Origin: Actinomycetes bacterium | Lineage (GTDB): Bacteria; Actinomycetota; Acidimicrobiia; Acidimicrobiales; Microtrichaceae | Direction: 5' to 3' | DNA: 64,000 nucleotides | Assembly: GCA_024222295.1 (NCBI GenBank) | Contig: JAAEPF010000032.1 | Coordinates: 27,932 to 91,931 of the forward strand | In this document: in pieces, positions 15,975 through 23,897 of the stretch | Layout of the letters: the number at the start of each line of letters is the position of its first letter | Numbering within the stretch: the first letter of the stretch is position 1 | Program-made: the position numbers and the translations under genes | The notes under the pieces: model-generated | The model's input: the letters and a program-made list of their open reading frames with translations, nothing else | Told to the model about the DNA's origin: nothing | Database searches by the model: none

Positions 15975-16931
15975 TCAGCCGCGCCGACGCGCCACCTCAT
16001 AGGTCGCGATGGCGCCGGCGGATGCCACGTTGAGCGACGCCAGGCGACCGTGCAGCGGGATGGACGCGATCAGGTCACAGCGTTCGCGGACCAGACGCGA
16101 CAGCCCACTGCCCTCGGCGCCCAGCACGAGGCACACCCCGTCCGCGCCGACCTCGAGATCGTGTATCGACGTGTCTCCTCCGGCATCGAGGCCGACCACC
16201 CAGACCCCGGCGGCCTTCATCTCCTCGATTGCAGAGGGCAACCCGCCGACCAGCGCCATGGGCAGGTACTCGACCGCACCGGCCGCCGCCTTGGTGACCG
16301 TGGGAGTCACCCGTGCCGCACGGTGCCTCGGGATGACCACACCGGACACACCGGCGCACTCCGCGATGCGCAGCAGCGCGCCGAGGTTGCCGGGATCGGT
16401 CACCCCATCGAGCGCCAGCAGGAATGGCCGGTCCGATCCCGCATCACACAAGTGCGCCAGTTCCTCACCCGGTATCTGCTCCGCCATGGCCACGACGCCC
16501 TGCGGGGCGTCGGTGCGCGACATCTGGTCCAGCTTCGAGCGGCTCACGGTCTTCACCGGCACGCGCAGCTCGCCGGCCAGCCCCACGATGTCCTGCACCA
16601 CATCGGCGCGTTCGACCTCGCTGCCCAGGTAGACCTCGCGCGCCCGCCTGCGGCCGGCCAGCAACAACTCCCGTACGGCCTGGCGGCCCTCCACCTGCGT
16701 GCCGTCCAGACCCTTGGGGCGCTGGCCACCGCTGCCCTTGCCAGCACCACTGCCCTTCCCAGTACCACTGCCCTTCCCAGCATTGCTGCGCTTGCCACCA
16801 TCGCGGCTGTCAGGCCTCGACCCACGCTTCGGCCCCTTGCCGGGCGAGCCAGCCCTACGCTTCGGCGGCCGCTTGGGGCCGCGACCCGGGCGGGCACCCT
16901 TGGCGCCAGCGCGCTTGTCGCGCCCGCTCAC
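15975..16931 (-). CDS. rlmB: 23S rRNA 2'-O-methyltransferase, TrmH/RlmB family (SPOUT)
   Basis: The 318-residue enzyme should methylate a 23S rRNA guanosine with S-adenosylmethionine. The first 75 residues are a Lys/Arg/Gly-rich, presumably disordered RNA-binding extension. The TrmH substrate-binding domain begins at VEGRQAVRELL. The SPOUT knot follows, with ALDGVTDPGNLGALLRIAEC, then LVLGAEGSGLSRLVRERCD and IPLHGRLASLNVASAGAIATYE, which hold the SAM-binding loops and the catalytic Asn/Arg region. The GTG start overlaps the ispF stop by four bases. In mycobacteria cysS lies between ispF and this gene; here it is absent. Site specificity (G2251 or another) cannot be read from the sequence. Confidence 0.9.
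   Translation of the reverse strand: MSGRDKRAGAKGARPGRGPKRPPKRRAGSPGKGPKRGSRPDSRDGGKRSNAGKGSGTGKGSGAGKGSGGQRPKGLDGTQVEGRQAVRELLLAGRRRAREVYLGSEVERADVVQDIVGLAGELRVPVKTVSRSKLDQMSRTDAPQGVVAMAEQIPGEELAHLCDAGSDRPFLLALDGVTDPGNLGALLRIAECAGVSGVVIPRHRAARVTPTVTKAAAGAVEYLPMALVGGLPSAIEEMKAAGVWVVGLDAGGDTSIHDLEVGADGVCLVLGAEGSGLSRLVRERCDLIASIPLHGRLASLNVASAGAIATYEVARRRG
16729..16782 (-). repeat. Three imperfect 18-bp repeats in the rlmB 5' part
   Basis: Units at 16729-16746, 16747-16764 and 16765-16782 differ at up to three positions. They encode repeated Gly-Lys-Gly-Ser-Gly-(Ala/Thr) in the basic N-terminal extension of the methyltransferase. Confidence 0.8.
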
Positions 16932-17413
16932 CGTGATTCCCCGTCTGTCAGCAGCGCCGACGCGAAACAGGCGATGCCCTCGCCGCGACCGAGGCCCCCT
17001 ATGCCTTCTGCCCGGCGTCCCTTCACGGTCACCGGCGCGCCAACCACGCCCGAGAGGCGCTGCTGCATCTCGTCTCGACGCGTCGCGAGCTTCGGACGCT
17101 CGGCCACCACCGAGCAGTCGACATTTGCGATGGCCCAGCCCGCAGCGCGCACCTGCACCACCACTTCGGTGAGCAACTCGATGCTGTCGGCGCCGGCAAA
17201 GCGTTCGTCGGTGTCCGGGAAGTGCGACCCGAGGTCGCCCAGCCCCGCGGCACCGAGCAACGCCTCGGCCACGCAGTGGGCCACGACGTCGGCATCGGAG
17301 TGGCCGACCAGTCCGGGACCATCCGGGAACGCCACCCCACCCAGCACCAGAGCGCGCGTCTCGTCGTCGGAGAACGCATGGATGTCGAATCCGTTGCCGA
17401 TGCGCACCTTCAC
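16928..17413 (-). CDS. ispF: 2-C-methyl-D-erythritol 2,4-cyclodiphosphate synthase
   Basis: The 161-residue trimeric zinc enzyme makes the cyclic diphosphate in the non-mevalonate isoprenoid pathway. The metal-binding DIHAF (Asp-x-His) is near residue 10. LGHSDADV-type text appears as LVGHSDADVVAHCVAEALLGAAGLGDLGSHFPDTD in two adjoining stretches, with the second His ligand. The C-terminal VTVKGRRAEGIGGLGRGEGI ends the fold. Length is normal. The GTG start has AGGAGG eight bases upstream, inside the end of ispD, and only one base separates the two genes, so IspD and IspF are made together. Confidence 0.96.
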   Translation of the reverse strand: MKVRIGNGFDIHAFSDDETRALVLGGVAFPDGPGLVGHSDADVVAHCVAEALLGAAGLGDLGSHFPDTDERFAGADSIELLTEVVVQVRAAGWAIANVDCSVVAERPKLATRRDEMQQRLSGVVGAPVTVKGRRAEGIGGLGRGEGIACFASALLTDGESR

Positions 17414-17414
17414 C

Positions 17415-18104
17415 TCAGTTGCCTCCTCGCTCGGCTTGCAGCCCGGCCCGTTGCATCAGGGCTTGCGCGATCACCAGGTCCTCCGGCGTGGTCACCTTGC
17501 GGTTCGCCGACTCGCCGTCAACGAACTCGACCGTACCGCCCGCCTCCGCGACCAGGGCGGCGTCGTCGGTTGCCTCGCCGCCGCCTCGCACGGCGTCCCG
17601 CAGCGTCGCTGCCACGAAACCCTGGGGTGTCTGGATTGCCACGAGGTTGTCACGGTCCACCAGAGTGCCTTCGCGGTCGCGGATCGTGTCCGCCAGCGGC
17701 ACCACGGGCACAGCCCCATCGGCACCACCGTCGACCGCCGCTGTCACCCTCGTGAACAGTCCGGGGGTCGCGAGTGGTCGCGCCCCATCGTGCACCAGGA
17801 TCACCTCGGCTTCGTCGGGGACGGCCTCGACGCCTGCGCGACTCGACTCCGAGCGTGTGGAGCCCCCCGACACGACCACATCCGCTCCGGGGACCATCGC
17901 TCTGCAAGCCTCGACCTCGTCGGCCGGCACGACCACGACGACGCCATCACAGGCCTGCGCGGCCGTTGTCACCGAGTGGCCCAGCACCGTTGAGCCACCG
18001 AGCTCCGCGAACTGCTTGGGAGCGCCGAAACGACGACCTGATCCTGCGGCGACCACCACGCACCACACACGGGCAGGTGCCCCGGATGACGCTGCGTTGT
18101 CCAT
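17415..18104 (-). CDS. ispD: 2-C-methyl-D-erythritol 4-phosphate cytidylyltransferase
   Basis: The 229-residue enzyme couples MEP with CTP in the non-mevalonate isoprenoid pathway. The nucleotide-binding loop VVVAAGSGRRFGAPKQFAEL (about residues 14-33) and VILVHDGARPL (about 108-118) are the family signatures. NLVAIQTPQGF and TDDAALVEA-like text complete the active site. It is the first gene of an ispD-ispF-rlmB operon. The ATG at 18104 is preferred over an upstream GTG because a -10 hexamer lies seven bases before it and the catalytic loop then sits at the normal distance. A Crp/Fnr gene is transcribed divergently 91 bases away. Confidence 0.95.
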   Translation of the reverse strand: MDNAASSGAPARVWCVVVAAGSGRRFGAPKQFAELGGSTVLGHSVTTAAQACDGVVVVVPADEVEACRAMVPGADVVVSGGSTRSESSRAGVEAVPDEAEVILVHDGARPLATPGLFTRVTAAVDGGADGAVPVVPLADTIRDREGTLVDRDNLVAIQTPQGFVAATLRDAVRGGGEATDDAALVAEAGGTVEFVDGESANRKVTTPEDLVIAQALMQRAGLQAERGGN

Positions 18105-18111
18105 CGCGCGA

Positions 18112-18117
18112 ACGGTA
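18112..18117 (-). promoter_or_regulatory. TACCGT -10 element, leaderless start at 18104
   Basis: TACCGT, then seven bases (TCGCGCG), then the ispD ATG on the minus strand. Confidence 0.5.
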
Positions 18118-18180
18118 GCCGTCCTGCGTTCGAACTCAGGTGTTGGCACCCACGAACTGCCTGCAAGCACCGCTGCCTCC

Positions 18181-18186
18181 TAGAGT
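18181..18186 (+). promoter_or_regulatory. TAGAGT -10 element, leaderless start at 18195
   Basis: TAGAGT, then GGGCTGCC, then the ATG of the Crp/Fnr gene; no Shine-Dalgarno site in between. Confidence 0.55.
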
Positions 18187-18194
18187 GGGCTGCC

Positions 18195-18863
18195 ATGGAT
18201 TCAGGGGACGCTTCACATCTGCTGGGCGACGTCGAGCTCTTCGACCGTTTCGACGCCGACGACCAGCAGCGCCTGGCGGATGCAGCCGAGTTGCTTCAGC
18301 TCGTGCGCAACGACGTGGTGTTCGAAGAGGGCGCCGAGGCGGACGCTTGCTTCGTCATGGTTGAGGGCCGCGTCGCCATCGCCAACAAGAGCGTCGACGG
18401 ACGCGAGTCGATGGTCGCCATCATGCAGCGAGGGGACCTGTTCGGAGAGATGGGGCTGTTCGACGAGCTCGGGCGGTCCGCCGAAGCCCGAGCCCTGGAA
18501 GACAGCGAAGTGCTACGCGTCTCCTACGAGGTGCTGCGCAACATCTGGGAAGACCACCCTGAGCTGCTCTGGTCGGTGGTCCGCCTGCTGTCGAAGCGAA
18601 TCCGCTCGACCGACGAAGCGCTCGCCGACTCGTTCTTCCTCGACGTCACCGGCCGCACCGCCAAGCACCTGCTTGAGATGGCCGGCGACAACGAGTCCTT
18701 CGAGATCCCCATCACCCAGGAAGAACTGGCCGGACTCGTCGGGGCGTCTCGCGAACGCGTCAACAAGGCAATCGCCAGCTTCCTGAAGCTCGGGTGGGTC
18801 GAGACCGACGGCTCGGGCTACCGCATCCTCAAGCGCCGCGAGCTCGAGATCCGCTCCCACTGA
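18195..18863 (+). CDS. Crp/Fnr-family transcriptional regulator
   Basis: The 222-residue protein has an N-terminal cyclic-nucleotide-binding-type beta roll (about residues 15-130; GDLFGEMGLFDELGRSAEARA matches the phosphate-binding cassette in two parts). A dimer helix and a C-terminal winged helix follow, with ITQEELAGLVGASRERVNKAI as the recognition motif. The cassette has Gly-Glu and a downstream Arg, so cAMP binding is plausible. There is no Cys cluster for an Fe-S centre. Its position next to ispD is where mycobacteria carry carD on the other strand. Targets are unknown. Confidence 0.9.
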   Translation: MDSGDASHLLGDVELFDRFDADDQQRLADAAELLQLVRNDVVFEEGAEADACFVMVEGRVAIANKSVDGRESMVAIMQRGDLFGEMGLFDELGRSAEARALEDSEVLRVSYEVLRNIWEDHPELLWSVVRLLSKRIRSTDEALADSFFLDVTGRTAKHLLEMAGDNESFEIPITQEELAGLVGASRERVNKAIASFLKLGWVETDGSGYRILKRRELEIRSH

Positions 18864-18894
18864 CATCGGGCCCGGCCAGGGCGACCGGCCTCGG

Positions 18895-19566
18895 TCAGAG
18901 GCCGTCGAGGAACGCCAGGGCCTTGTCCCAGGCGTCGGCAGCGTCATCCGCGCGGTGGGTCGGGCGCGATGGGTCGTGCACGAACCCGTGCTCGGCTCCT
19001 TCATACGCCACCACATTCACTCCGCTGGAAGCGAGCGCCTCGACCTTGTCGGCCGGGGTCCACTCGTCCGCGGTGCCCACCACCGCCATCACCTCACAGC
19101 TCCCGCGCGATGCGAGGGCGTCAAGAGGCTGGCCCTGCCCTCCACCGGCCCAGTCGGCGGGTACCTCGATCATTCCGTAGAAGCTGACGATCCGGTCGAA
19201 GCGGCCGGTGGAGGACGCCTTGAGCGCGTACATCCCACCCATGCAGAACCCGATGAGGCCCACCTGTGCGCACCCGGTGGCGTCAGCCACCGCCACGGCA
19301 TCCGCGAGCAGGGCGTCGTCACGCAGTTCCTTGAGCGCCGCCGAACGCGCCGGGAAGCCCTCGGGATCCTCGGCCCCCGGCAGCTCGGCACCACCGAAAG
19401 GATCGAAGGTGCCCACCGACCAACCGGTGCGCGCAGCCAGGTCGTGGCACATGTCCGTGAATAGGGGCCTCAGCCCCCAGATGTCGGGCACGATCACGAG
19501 CCCGCGGTCGGCACCGTCGGTACGCACCACATGTGCGGGGGTCGAAGAGGGAAGCACTGCGTCCAT
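18895..19566 (-). CDS. Dienelactone hydrolase family protein
   Basis: The 223-residue alpha/beta hydrolase has the cysteine nucleophile elbow GFCMGG (Cys108). The acid is in VVGTADEWTPADK (Asp, about residue 168), and the His is in EGAEHGFVHDPSRP (about 193), the classic Cys-Asp-His triad of dienelactone hydrolases. IVPDIWGLRP near residue 25 forms the oxyanion side. Such enzymes open lactones in chlorocatechol breakdown, but most genomic members have unknown substrates, and no catechol gene is nearby. It converges with the Crp/Fnr gene, with 31 bases between the stops. Confidence 0.87.
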   Translation of the reverse strand: MDAVLPSSTPAHVVRTDGADRGLVIVPDIWGLRPLFTDMCHDLAARTGWSVGTFDPFGGAELPGAEDPEGFPARSAALKELRDDALLADAVAVADATGCAQVGLIGFCMGGMYALKASSTGRFDRIVSFYGMIEVPADWAGGGQGQPLDALASRGSCEVMAVVGTADEWTPADKVEALASSGVNVVAYEGAEHGFVHDPSRPTHRADDAADAWDKALAFLDGL

Positions 19567-19573
19567 GGGCGTG

Positions 19574-19579
19574 ATCCTA
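19574..19579 (-). promoter_or_regulatory. TAGGAT -10 element, leaderless start at 19566
   Basis: TAGGAT, then seven bases (CACGCCC), then the dienelactone hydrolase ATG. Confidence 0.55.
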
Positions 19580-19589
19580 AGTGCTCACC

Positions 19590-19630
19590 GCACCGCCGCC
19601 TGCCTGCGGACGGGCTTGCCGGGGCGGTGC
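19590..19630 (-). terminator. Possible disA terminator hairpin
   Basis: GCACCGCC and GGCGGTGC pair across about 25 bases that can themselves fold. The hairpin starts four bases downstream of the disA stop codon on the minus strand. No T-run is seen. Confidence 0.4.
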
Positions 19631-19633
19631 CGG

Positions 19634-20707
19634 TCAGGAGTAGCGGTCGAGGATCGACGACTCCGCGATGCGCGCCAGCGCTTCTTTCACGGTGCGCGCC
19701 ATGTGCTCACTGACGCCCTGGATGTCGCTCAGCTCCTCGACCGTGCTGCGCGACAGCTTCTCCAGCGTGCCGCAGTGCTCTACCAGCTTCGTGGCCGTCG
19801 CCTCGGGCAGCCGTGGAATCCGCGCGAGCATCCGGTGGCCGGCGGGCTGGATGGACGAGTCAAGGTCATCGGTCTGGCCGGCAAGGTGCAGCGCGGCCGC
19901 GACCGCCTCCTGGTCAAGCAGGTCGTCGATGTCCATTTCCGACAGCGTCTCGATCGCTTGCTCCAGATCCCACGAGGCGTCGGGCTGGAGGTAGTCGAGC
20001 ACCACGAGGCGGCGCTCGTCCTCGACACCGGCCATCAGCTCGCGCAGCTGCAGGCGGACCAGTCGACCGTCGGTGCCGAGCTCCACGAGGTACTGCTCGA
20101 TCTCCTCGGAGATGCGAGCCACGAGCTCCGCTCGCTGGAGCAGGCTGACGACGTCGCGCAGCATCACCTGGTCCTCGACTTCGAGTGCAGTGAGGCTGGT
20201 CGACTCCTCGTTGAGGCGGGCCTTGTATCGCTCGAGGGTCTGCAGGGCCTGGTTGCAGCGGCTGAGGATCGAGGGGATCGGCTCGAGCTGGTAGCGCTCG
20301 GTCTTGGTGTAGATCGTGACCACTGCCATGTCCTCGGAAACCGAGATCACCGGCACCCCGATGCTCCGGGCGACGCGCTCCGCTGTGCGGTGCCGGGTTC
20401 CGGTCTCCTCGGTCGGCACGTTGGGGTTGGGCACGAGGTGCACGTTCGCCCGGGCTATGTAACTGGAGTCGGGTGTGAGCACAATCGCACCGTCGGTTTT
20501 TGCCAACTCCGACAGTTTCTGGGGTGAGAACGCTGTGTTGACGAGGATTCCGCCCGAGGAGATGTTGAGCACCTCCGGGCCGTCTCCGAGCACGATCAGG
20601 GCACCCATCCCGGCCTTGAGGATGCGGTCCAGACCCTCGCGCAACGGCCGACCGGGCGCGACCTCACCAAGGGCTGTCATCAACTCCTTGTTCCGGCGCT
20701 CGGCCAC
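19634..20707 (-). CDS. disA: DNA integrity scanning protein, diadenylate cyclase
   Basis: The 357-residue octameric enzyme makes cyclic di-AMP from two ATP and senses branched DNA. The N-terminal DAC domain has AKTDGAIVLTPDSSYIARAN (the DGA motif) and TGTRHRTAERVARSIGVPVI (the RHR motif), both intact, so it should be active. A helical spine follows (about residues 145-285). The C-terminal helix-hairpin-helix region ends LARIAESSILDRYS. Length is normal for the family. RadA, which binds and inhibits DisA in other bacteria, is encoded immediately upstream on the same strand with 55 bases between them. The GTG start is set by the adjacent -10 element. Confidence 0.96.
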   Translation of the reverse strand: MAERRNKELMTALGEVAPGRPLREGLDRILKAGMGALIVLGDGPEVLNISSGGILVNTAFSPQKLSELAKTDGAIVLTPDSSYIARANVHLVPNPNVPTEETGTRHRTAERVARSIGVPVISVSEDMAVVTIYTKTERYQLEPIPSILSRCNQALQTLERYKARLNEESTSLTALEVEDQVMLRDVVSLLQRAELVARISEEIEQYLVELGTDGRLVRLQLRELMAGVEDERRLVVLDYLQPDASWDLEQAIETLSEMDIDDLLDQEAVAAALHLAGQTDDLDSSIQPAGHRMLARIPRLPEATATKLVEHCGTLEKLSRSTVEELSDIQGVSEHMARTVKEALARIAESSILDRYS

Positions 20708-20713
20708 GGCCTC

Positions 20714-20719
20714 ATTCTA
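20714..20719 (-). promoter_or_regulatory. TAGAAT -10 element, leaderless start at 20707
   Basis: TAGAAT, six bases (GAGGCC), then the disA GTG. It lies inside the radA-disA gap, so disA has its own promoter. Confidence 0.6.
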
Positions 20720-20762
20720 GGGGCCAGATGGGCAAACCCGTCCGGCGAACCCGCAGGACCCG

Positions 20763-22124
20763 TCAGTAGAGGTCGAGAACCGCCATCGCGGCGTCGAGCG
20801 TGGGCACCCGCATCACTTCGATGCCCGGGTGTGAAGCGGGAGCAGACTTCGGTACCACGGCGGTGGTGAACCCGTGGCGGGCTGCCTCGGCCAGCCGCTG
20901 CTCGATACGGTTGACCCGCCGTAGTTCGCCGCCGAGCCCGACCTCTCCGCAAAGCACGAACTGCTCGGGGCATCCGCGCTTGTAGTGCGAAGACACGACA
21001 GCGGCGCAGATCCCGAGGTCGGCGCCCGGCTCGGTCACCTTCACCCCGCCCGCGACCATCGCGTAGACATCCATGTCCATCACCTTCAGCTCCTCGTGTC
21101 GTTGGAGCACGGCCATGAGCAACTCCAACCGGCCGCCATCGAGACCTTGGACCGATCGCTTCGGATAAGCCATCTGGCGCTGGTTGACCAGCGCCTGCAC
21201 CTCGACCAGCAGCGGACGCTGGCCCTCCATGGCGGGGACGACCACCGAACCCGGCAGGCCGGCGCGCCGGTCGGACAGGAACAGCGCGGAAGGGTCCGAC
21301 ACGGACTCCAGGCCCCCGGAGGCCATCGAGAACAGCCCGATTTCCTGGGTGGACCCGAAGCGGTGCTTCACGGCGCGCAGCACGCGGAGCTCACCGTGGC
21401 GGTCGCCTTCGAGCTGCAACACGGTGTCGACCACGTGCTCGAGCACGCGGGGCCCTGCGAGCGCGCCCTCCTTGGTGACATGGCCCACGATCACCACTGT
21501 GACCCCCAGCGCCTTCGCCGCACCGACGATCCGATGGGCACAGTCACGAACCTGGGTGACCGAGCCAGGAGCCGACTCGGTCGACGGATCCGTCAGCGTC
21601 TGGATCGAGTCGATCACACAGAGCGCGGGAGGGTCAGCCTCGAGCGTGCCGAGAACGCGCGGGAGCGAGTTTTCCGACACCAGCATGATCCGCTCGTCGA
21701 GCGCGTCGAGCCGCGCGGCACGGGCCGCTACCTGGCTGGCCGACTCCTCGCCGGTGACGTAGAGGCACTGCGAACCCTGTGAGGCCTGCGCCGCCAGCAT
21801 CTGCAGCACGAGGGTGGACTTGCCCACGCCGGGCTCACCGCCCAGCAGTGTCACGCTGCCCGGGGCCAGGCCACCACCGAGCACCCGGTCGAGCTCGCCC
21901 AGCCCGGTCGACTCGAGCGAGGCGCTGTCGCTGGCGACCTCGGTGATCGGCACCGCCGTGCCTCCGCCGAGCTCGAGTGGAGCTACCGGCGCGAGAGACG
22001 GACGGGCCGTGCTGGCCTGCTCGTCGAGGGTGTTCCAATCGCCGCACGCGTCGCAACGGCCGGACCACTTCGGATGCTCGGCGCCACACTCGCTGCACCG
22101 GTACACGGATCTCGCCTTTGCCAC
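20763..22124 (-). CDS. radA: DNA repair protein RadA (branch-migration helicase)
   Basis: The 453-residue protein carries the N-terminal zinc finger CSEC...CDAC (about residues 10-27) and Walker A GGEPGVGKSTL (about 92-102). A RecA-like core follows, then the Lon-like C-terminal domain with LVEVQALVNQ. The RadA signature normally written KNRFG reads KHRFG here (about residues 252-256), a change at a residue that is nearly invariant in the family. It acts in homologous recombination, extending D-loops with RecA. The GTG start at 22124 puts the zinc finger at the usual place and follows a -10 hexamer. Confidence 0.95.
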   Translation of the reverse strand: MAKARSVYRCSECGAEHPKWSGRCDACGDWNTLDEQASTARPSLAPVAPLELGGGTAVPITEVASDSASLESTGLGELDRVLGGGLAPGSVTLLGGEPGVGKSTLVLQMLAAQASQGSQCLYVTGEESASQVAARAARLDALDERIMLVSENSLPRVLGTLEADPPALCVIDSIQTLTDPSTESAPGSVTQVRDCAHRIVGAAKALGVTVVIVGHVTKEGALAGPRVLEHVVDTVLQLEGDRHGELRVLRAVKHRFGSTQEIGLFSMASGGLESVSDPSALFLSDRRAGLPGSVVVPAMEGQRPLLVEVQALVNQRQMAYPKRSVQGLDGGRLELLMAVLQRHEELKVMDMDVYAMVAGGVKVTEPGADLGICAAVVSSHYKRGCPEQFVLCGEVGLGGELRRVNRIEQRLAEAARHGFTTAVVPKSAPASHPGIEVMRVPTLDAAMAVLDLY

Positions 22125-22131
22125 ATGGACG

Positions 22132-22137
22132 AACCTA
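22132..22137 (-). promoter_or_regulatory. TAGGTT -10 element, leaderless start at 22124
   Basis: TAGGTT, seven bases (CGTCCAT), then the radA GTG. An ATG two bases upstream of the GTG is out of frame. Confidence 0.55.
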
Positions 22138-22160
22138 TTCGAGCGGTGTGACAGCCGGGA

Positions 22161-22745
22161 TCAGACCCGAGTCCAGGTCTGTGTCACCGTGCCCACGTCC
22201 GGATCCGTGAACGTGATCGTGAGCGTGTTGCCCTCGATTCCGTAGTCGAAGGATCCGTCGGAGACCACGTCAATGGCCGGGATGTCGATGCCGGGGATGT
22301 CGAATGAGCCATCGGAGACGGCCCCGGATACCTCCACCACGCCATCGCCTGTCACCGCCCAGGTGCCGGTGGTGTTGAGTGTGGCCGAAACCGACATAGC
22401 GCCTGCGGCACAAGTGGCGGTACCGCCCGAGGTGAACGTGCCATCGCCGTTGAACGTGAGGGTGATCGGTCCACTGCAGGTGATCCCTGCCGGCATGCCC
22501 AGGTTGGACAGGTTCGCCGCGAGCGTCTCACTGGCATCCGCTGTCCACTGGCCGACCAGCCCCTCGTCAATGCCCGTTTCCGGTTCCGTGGTCGTGGTCG
22601 TGGTCGAGGTCGTGCTCGACGACTCATCGCCACCGGACCCTGCGTCGCTGCTCGTGTCGGTGCCCGAGCCACCCTCATCGTCCGAACCACATCCGCACAG
22701 CAACAGCACGAAGGCAGCACCTATGGCGGCAATGTTCCTCTTCAT
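22161..22745 (-). CDS. Small lipoprotein with Ser/Thr linker and a lipocalin-like C-terminal domain
   Basis: The 194-residue product has a signal peptide ending in lipobox LLLCGC (Cys about residue 17) and a low-complexity linker of Ser, Asp, Gly and a six-Thr run (about 20-55). The C-terminal domain opens with LVGQWTADASETL and proceeds as alternating strands with two cysteines. The GxW start and the final TLTITFTDPDVGTVTQTWTRV suggest a small beta-barrel of the lipocalin-like kind seen in stand-alone lipoproteins; this is pattern-based. GGAG six bases before ATG 22745 fixes the start. It is divergent from a methyltransferase gene 33 bases away. Function unknown. Confidence 0.68.
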   Translation of the reverse strand: MKRNIAAIGAAFVLLLCGCGSDDEGGSGTDTSSDAGSGGDESSSTTSTTTTTTEPETGIDEGLVGQWTADASETLAANLSNLGMPAGITCSGPITLTFNGDGTFTSGGTATCAAGAMSVSATLNTTGTWAVTGDGVVEVSGAVSDGSFDIPGIDIPAIDVVSDGSFDYGIEGNTLTITFTDPDVGTVTQTWTRV

Positions 22746-22778
22746 CGCAGACTCCGGTTCCTGTGCGATCCTGATCGC

Positions 22779-23876
22779 ATGACAGACAACGGTAGCGACA
22801 CCCCAGCCGGATACGACGCTGACGCCGCCGCGATGTTCGCCTTCAGGGTGTGGACGTACAAGCAGGGCGAGTTGGTGGCATTGATGATCCACCTCGGGGA
22901 CCGCTTGGGGCTCTACAAGTCACTGGACGGTGCGGGGCCGTGCACCGCAGCAGAACTCGGCGAGCGCACCGGGCTCAACGAGCGGTGGCTCCTCGAGTGG
23001 CTGCGGGGCCAGGCCGCTGCTGGCCTGCTCGACAGCCCTGACGGTGACTCCTTCGAGTTGGCCGCGGAAGGCGCCGCGGTGCTGGCCGATGAAGACCACA
23101 GCCTGCTGTTCGCCGCCGGGGCGTTCCAGGGAGGAGCTGCCACGCCCGACGTGGTCGACAAACTGGCCACGGCCTTCAGTACCGGCATCGGGCTCACCTA
23201 CGACGAACTCGGGGAGTCGGCGGCCCATGTGGTGGAGCGGATGCTCGCACCGTGGTCGAAGCTCGCCCTCGTGCCCGAACTGATCCCGCGCATTGCCGGA
23301 CTGCAGGAGAAGCTGCAGTCCGGTGCCTACGCAGCCGACGTGGGGTGCGGAGCGGGCACCGCGATCATGACCTTGGCCGAGGCCTTTCCCGGGTCGAGAT
23401 TCGAGGGCTGGGATCCGAGCCAGCAGGCGATCCACCGAGCACGCACGCTTGCAGCCGAGGCCGGACTCGACAACGTCGAGTTCCATGTGGCCGAAGCGGC
23501 CGAACTGCACGAGGACCCCACATTCGACCTGGTGCTCACCTTCGACTGCCTGCACGACATGACGCGGCCGGCGGAGGCCGCCGCGGCCGTGCGCAGGGCC
23601 CTGCGACCCGACGGCCTTTGGCTGATCAAGGAAGTGAAGGCCGGCGACAGCTGGGAGGCAAACCAGAAGAACCCGGTGCTGGCGATGATGTACGCCACCT
23701 CGGTACTGGCCTGCATGTCATCGGCGCTCTCGGAACCGGGCGGCGCAGGCCTCGGTACGCTCGGCCTGCCTCCCGCCAGGCTCGAGGAGATGTGCCGTGA
23801 AGCGGGATTCACCGGCGAGTTCGAGAGCCACGACATCGGAGACCCCGCCAACCTGTACTACGAGGTCCACCCCTAG
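22779..23876 (+). CDS. Class I SAM-dependent methyltransferase with N-terminal winged helix
   Basis: The 365-residue protein starts with a dimerisation/winged-helix region (LGLYKSL...LGERTGLNERWLLEWL, about residues 40-75) as in plant-type O-methyltransferases and the MmaA/Rv-type relatives. The Rossmann methyltransferase core follows, with motif I ADVGCGAGTAIMTLAEAFPG (about 187-206), the acidic ribose-binding residue in FEGWDPS, and motif post-I VEFHVAEAAEL. LTFDCLHDMTRP holds the catalytic-side loop. No cofactor or natural-product genes surround it, so the substrate is unknown. No Shine-Dalgarno site or TANNNT element at the right distance is seen; ATG 22779 is chosen as the only suitable start. 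Confidence 0.85.
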   Translation: MTDNGSDTPAGYDADAAAMFAFRVWTYKQGELVALMIHLGDRLGLYKSLDGAGPCTAAELGERTGLNERWLLEWLRGQAAAGLLDSPDGDSFELAAEGAAVLADEDHSLLFAAGAFQGGAATPDVVDKLATAFSTGIGLTYDELGESAAHVVERMLAPWSKLALVPELIPRIAGLQEKLQSGAYAADVGCGAGTAIMTLAEAFPGSRFEGWDPSQQAIHRARTLAAEAGLDNVEFHVAEAAELHEDPTFDLVLTFDCLHDMTRPAEAAAAVRRALRPDGLWLIKEVKAGDSWEANQKNPVLAMMYATSVLACMSSALSEPGGAGLGTLGLPPARLEEMCREAGFTGEFESHDIGDPANLYYEVHP

Positions 23877-23897
23877 GTCAGCCAGACGGGCGCGGCG

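Noticed and set aside
16050..17993. A 647-codon + strand frame opposite rlmB, ispF and ispD
   Set aside because: The minus-strand genes carry full enzyme motifs; the + strand text has none.
19208..20527. A 439-codon + strand frame opposite disA
   Set aside because: Antisense of DisA with intact DGA and RHR motifs; no coding signal of its own.
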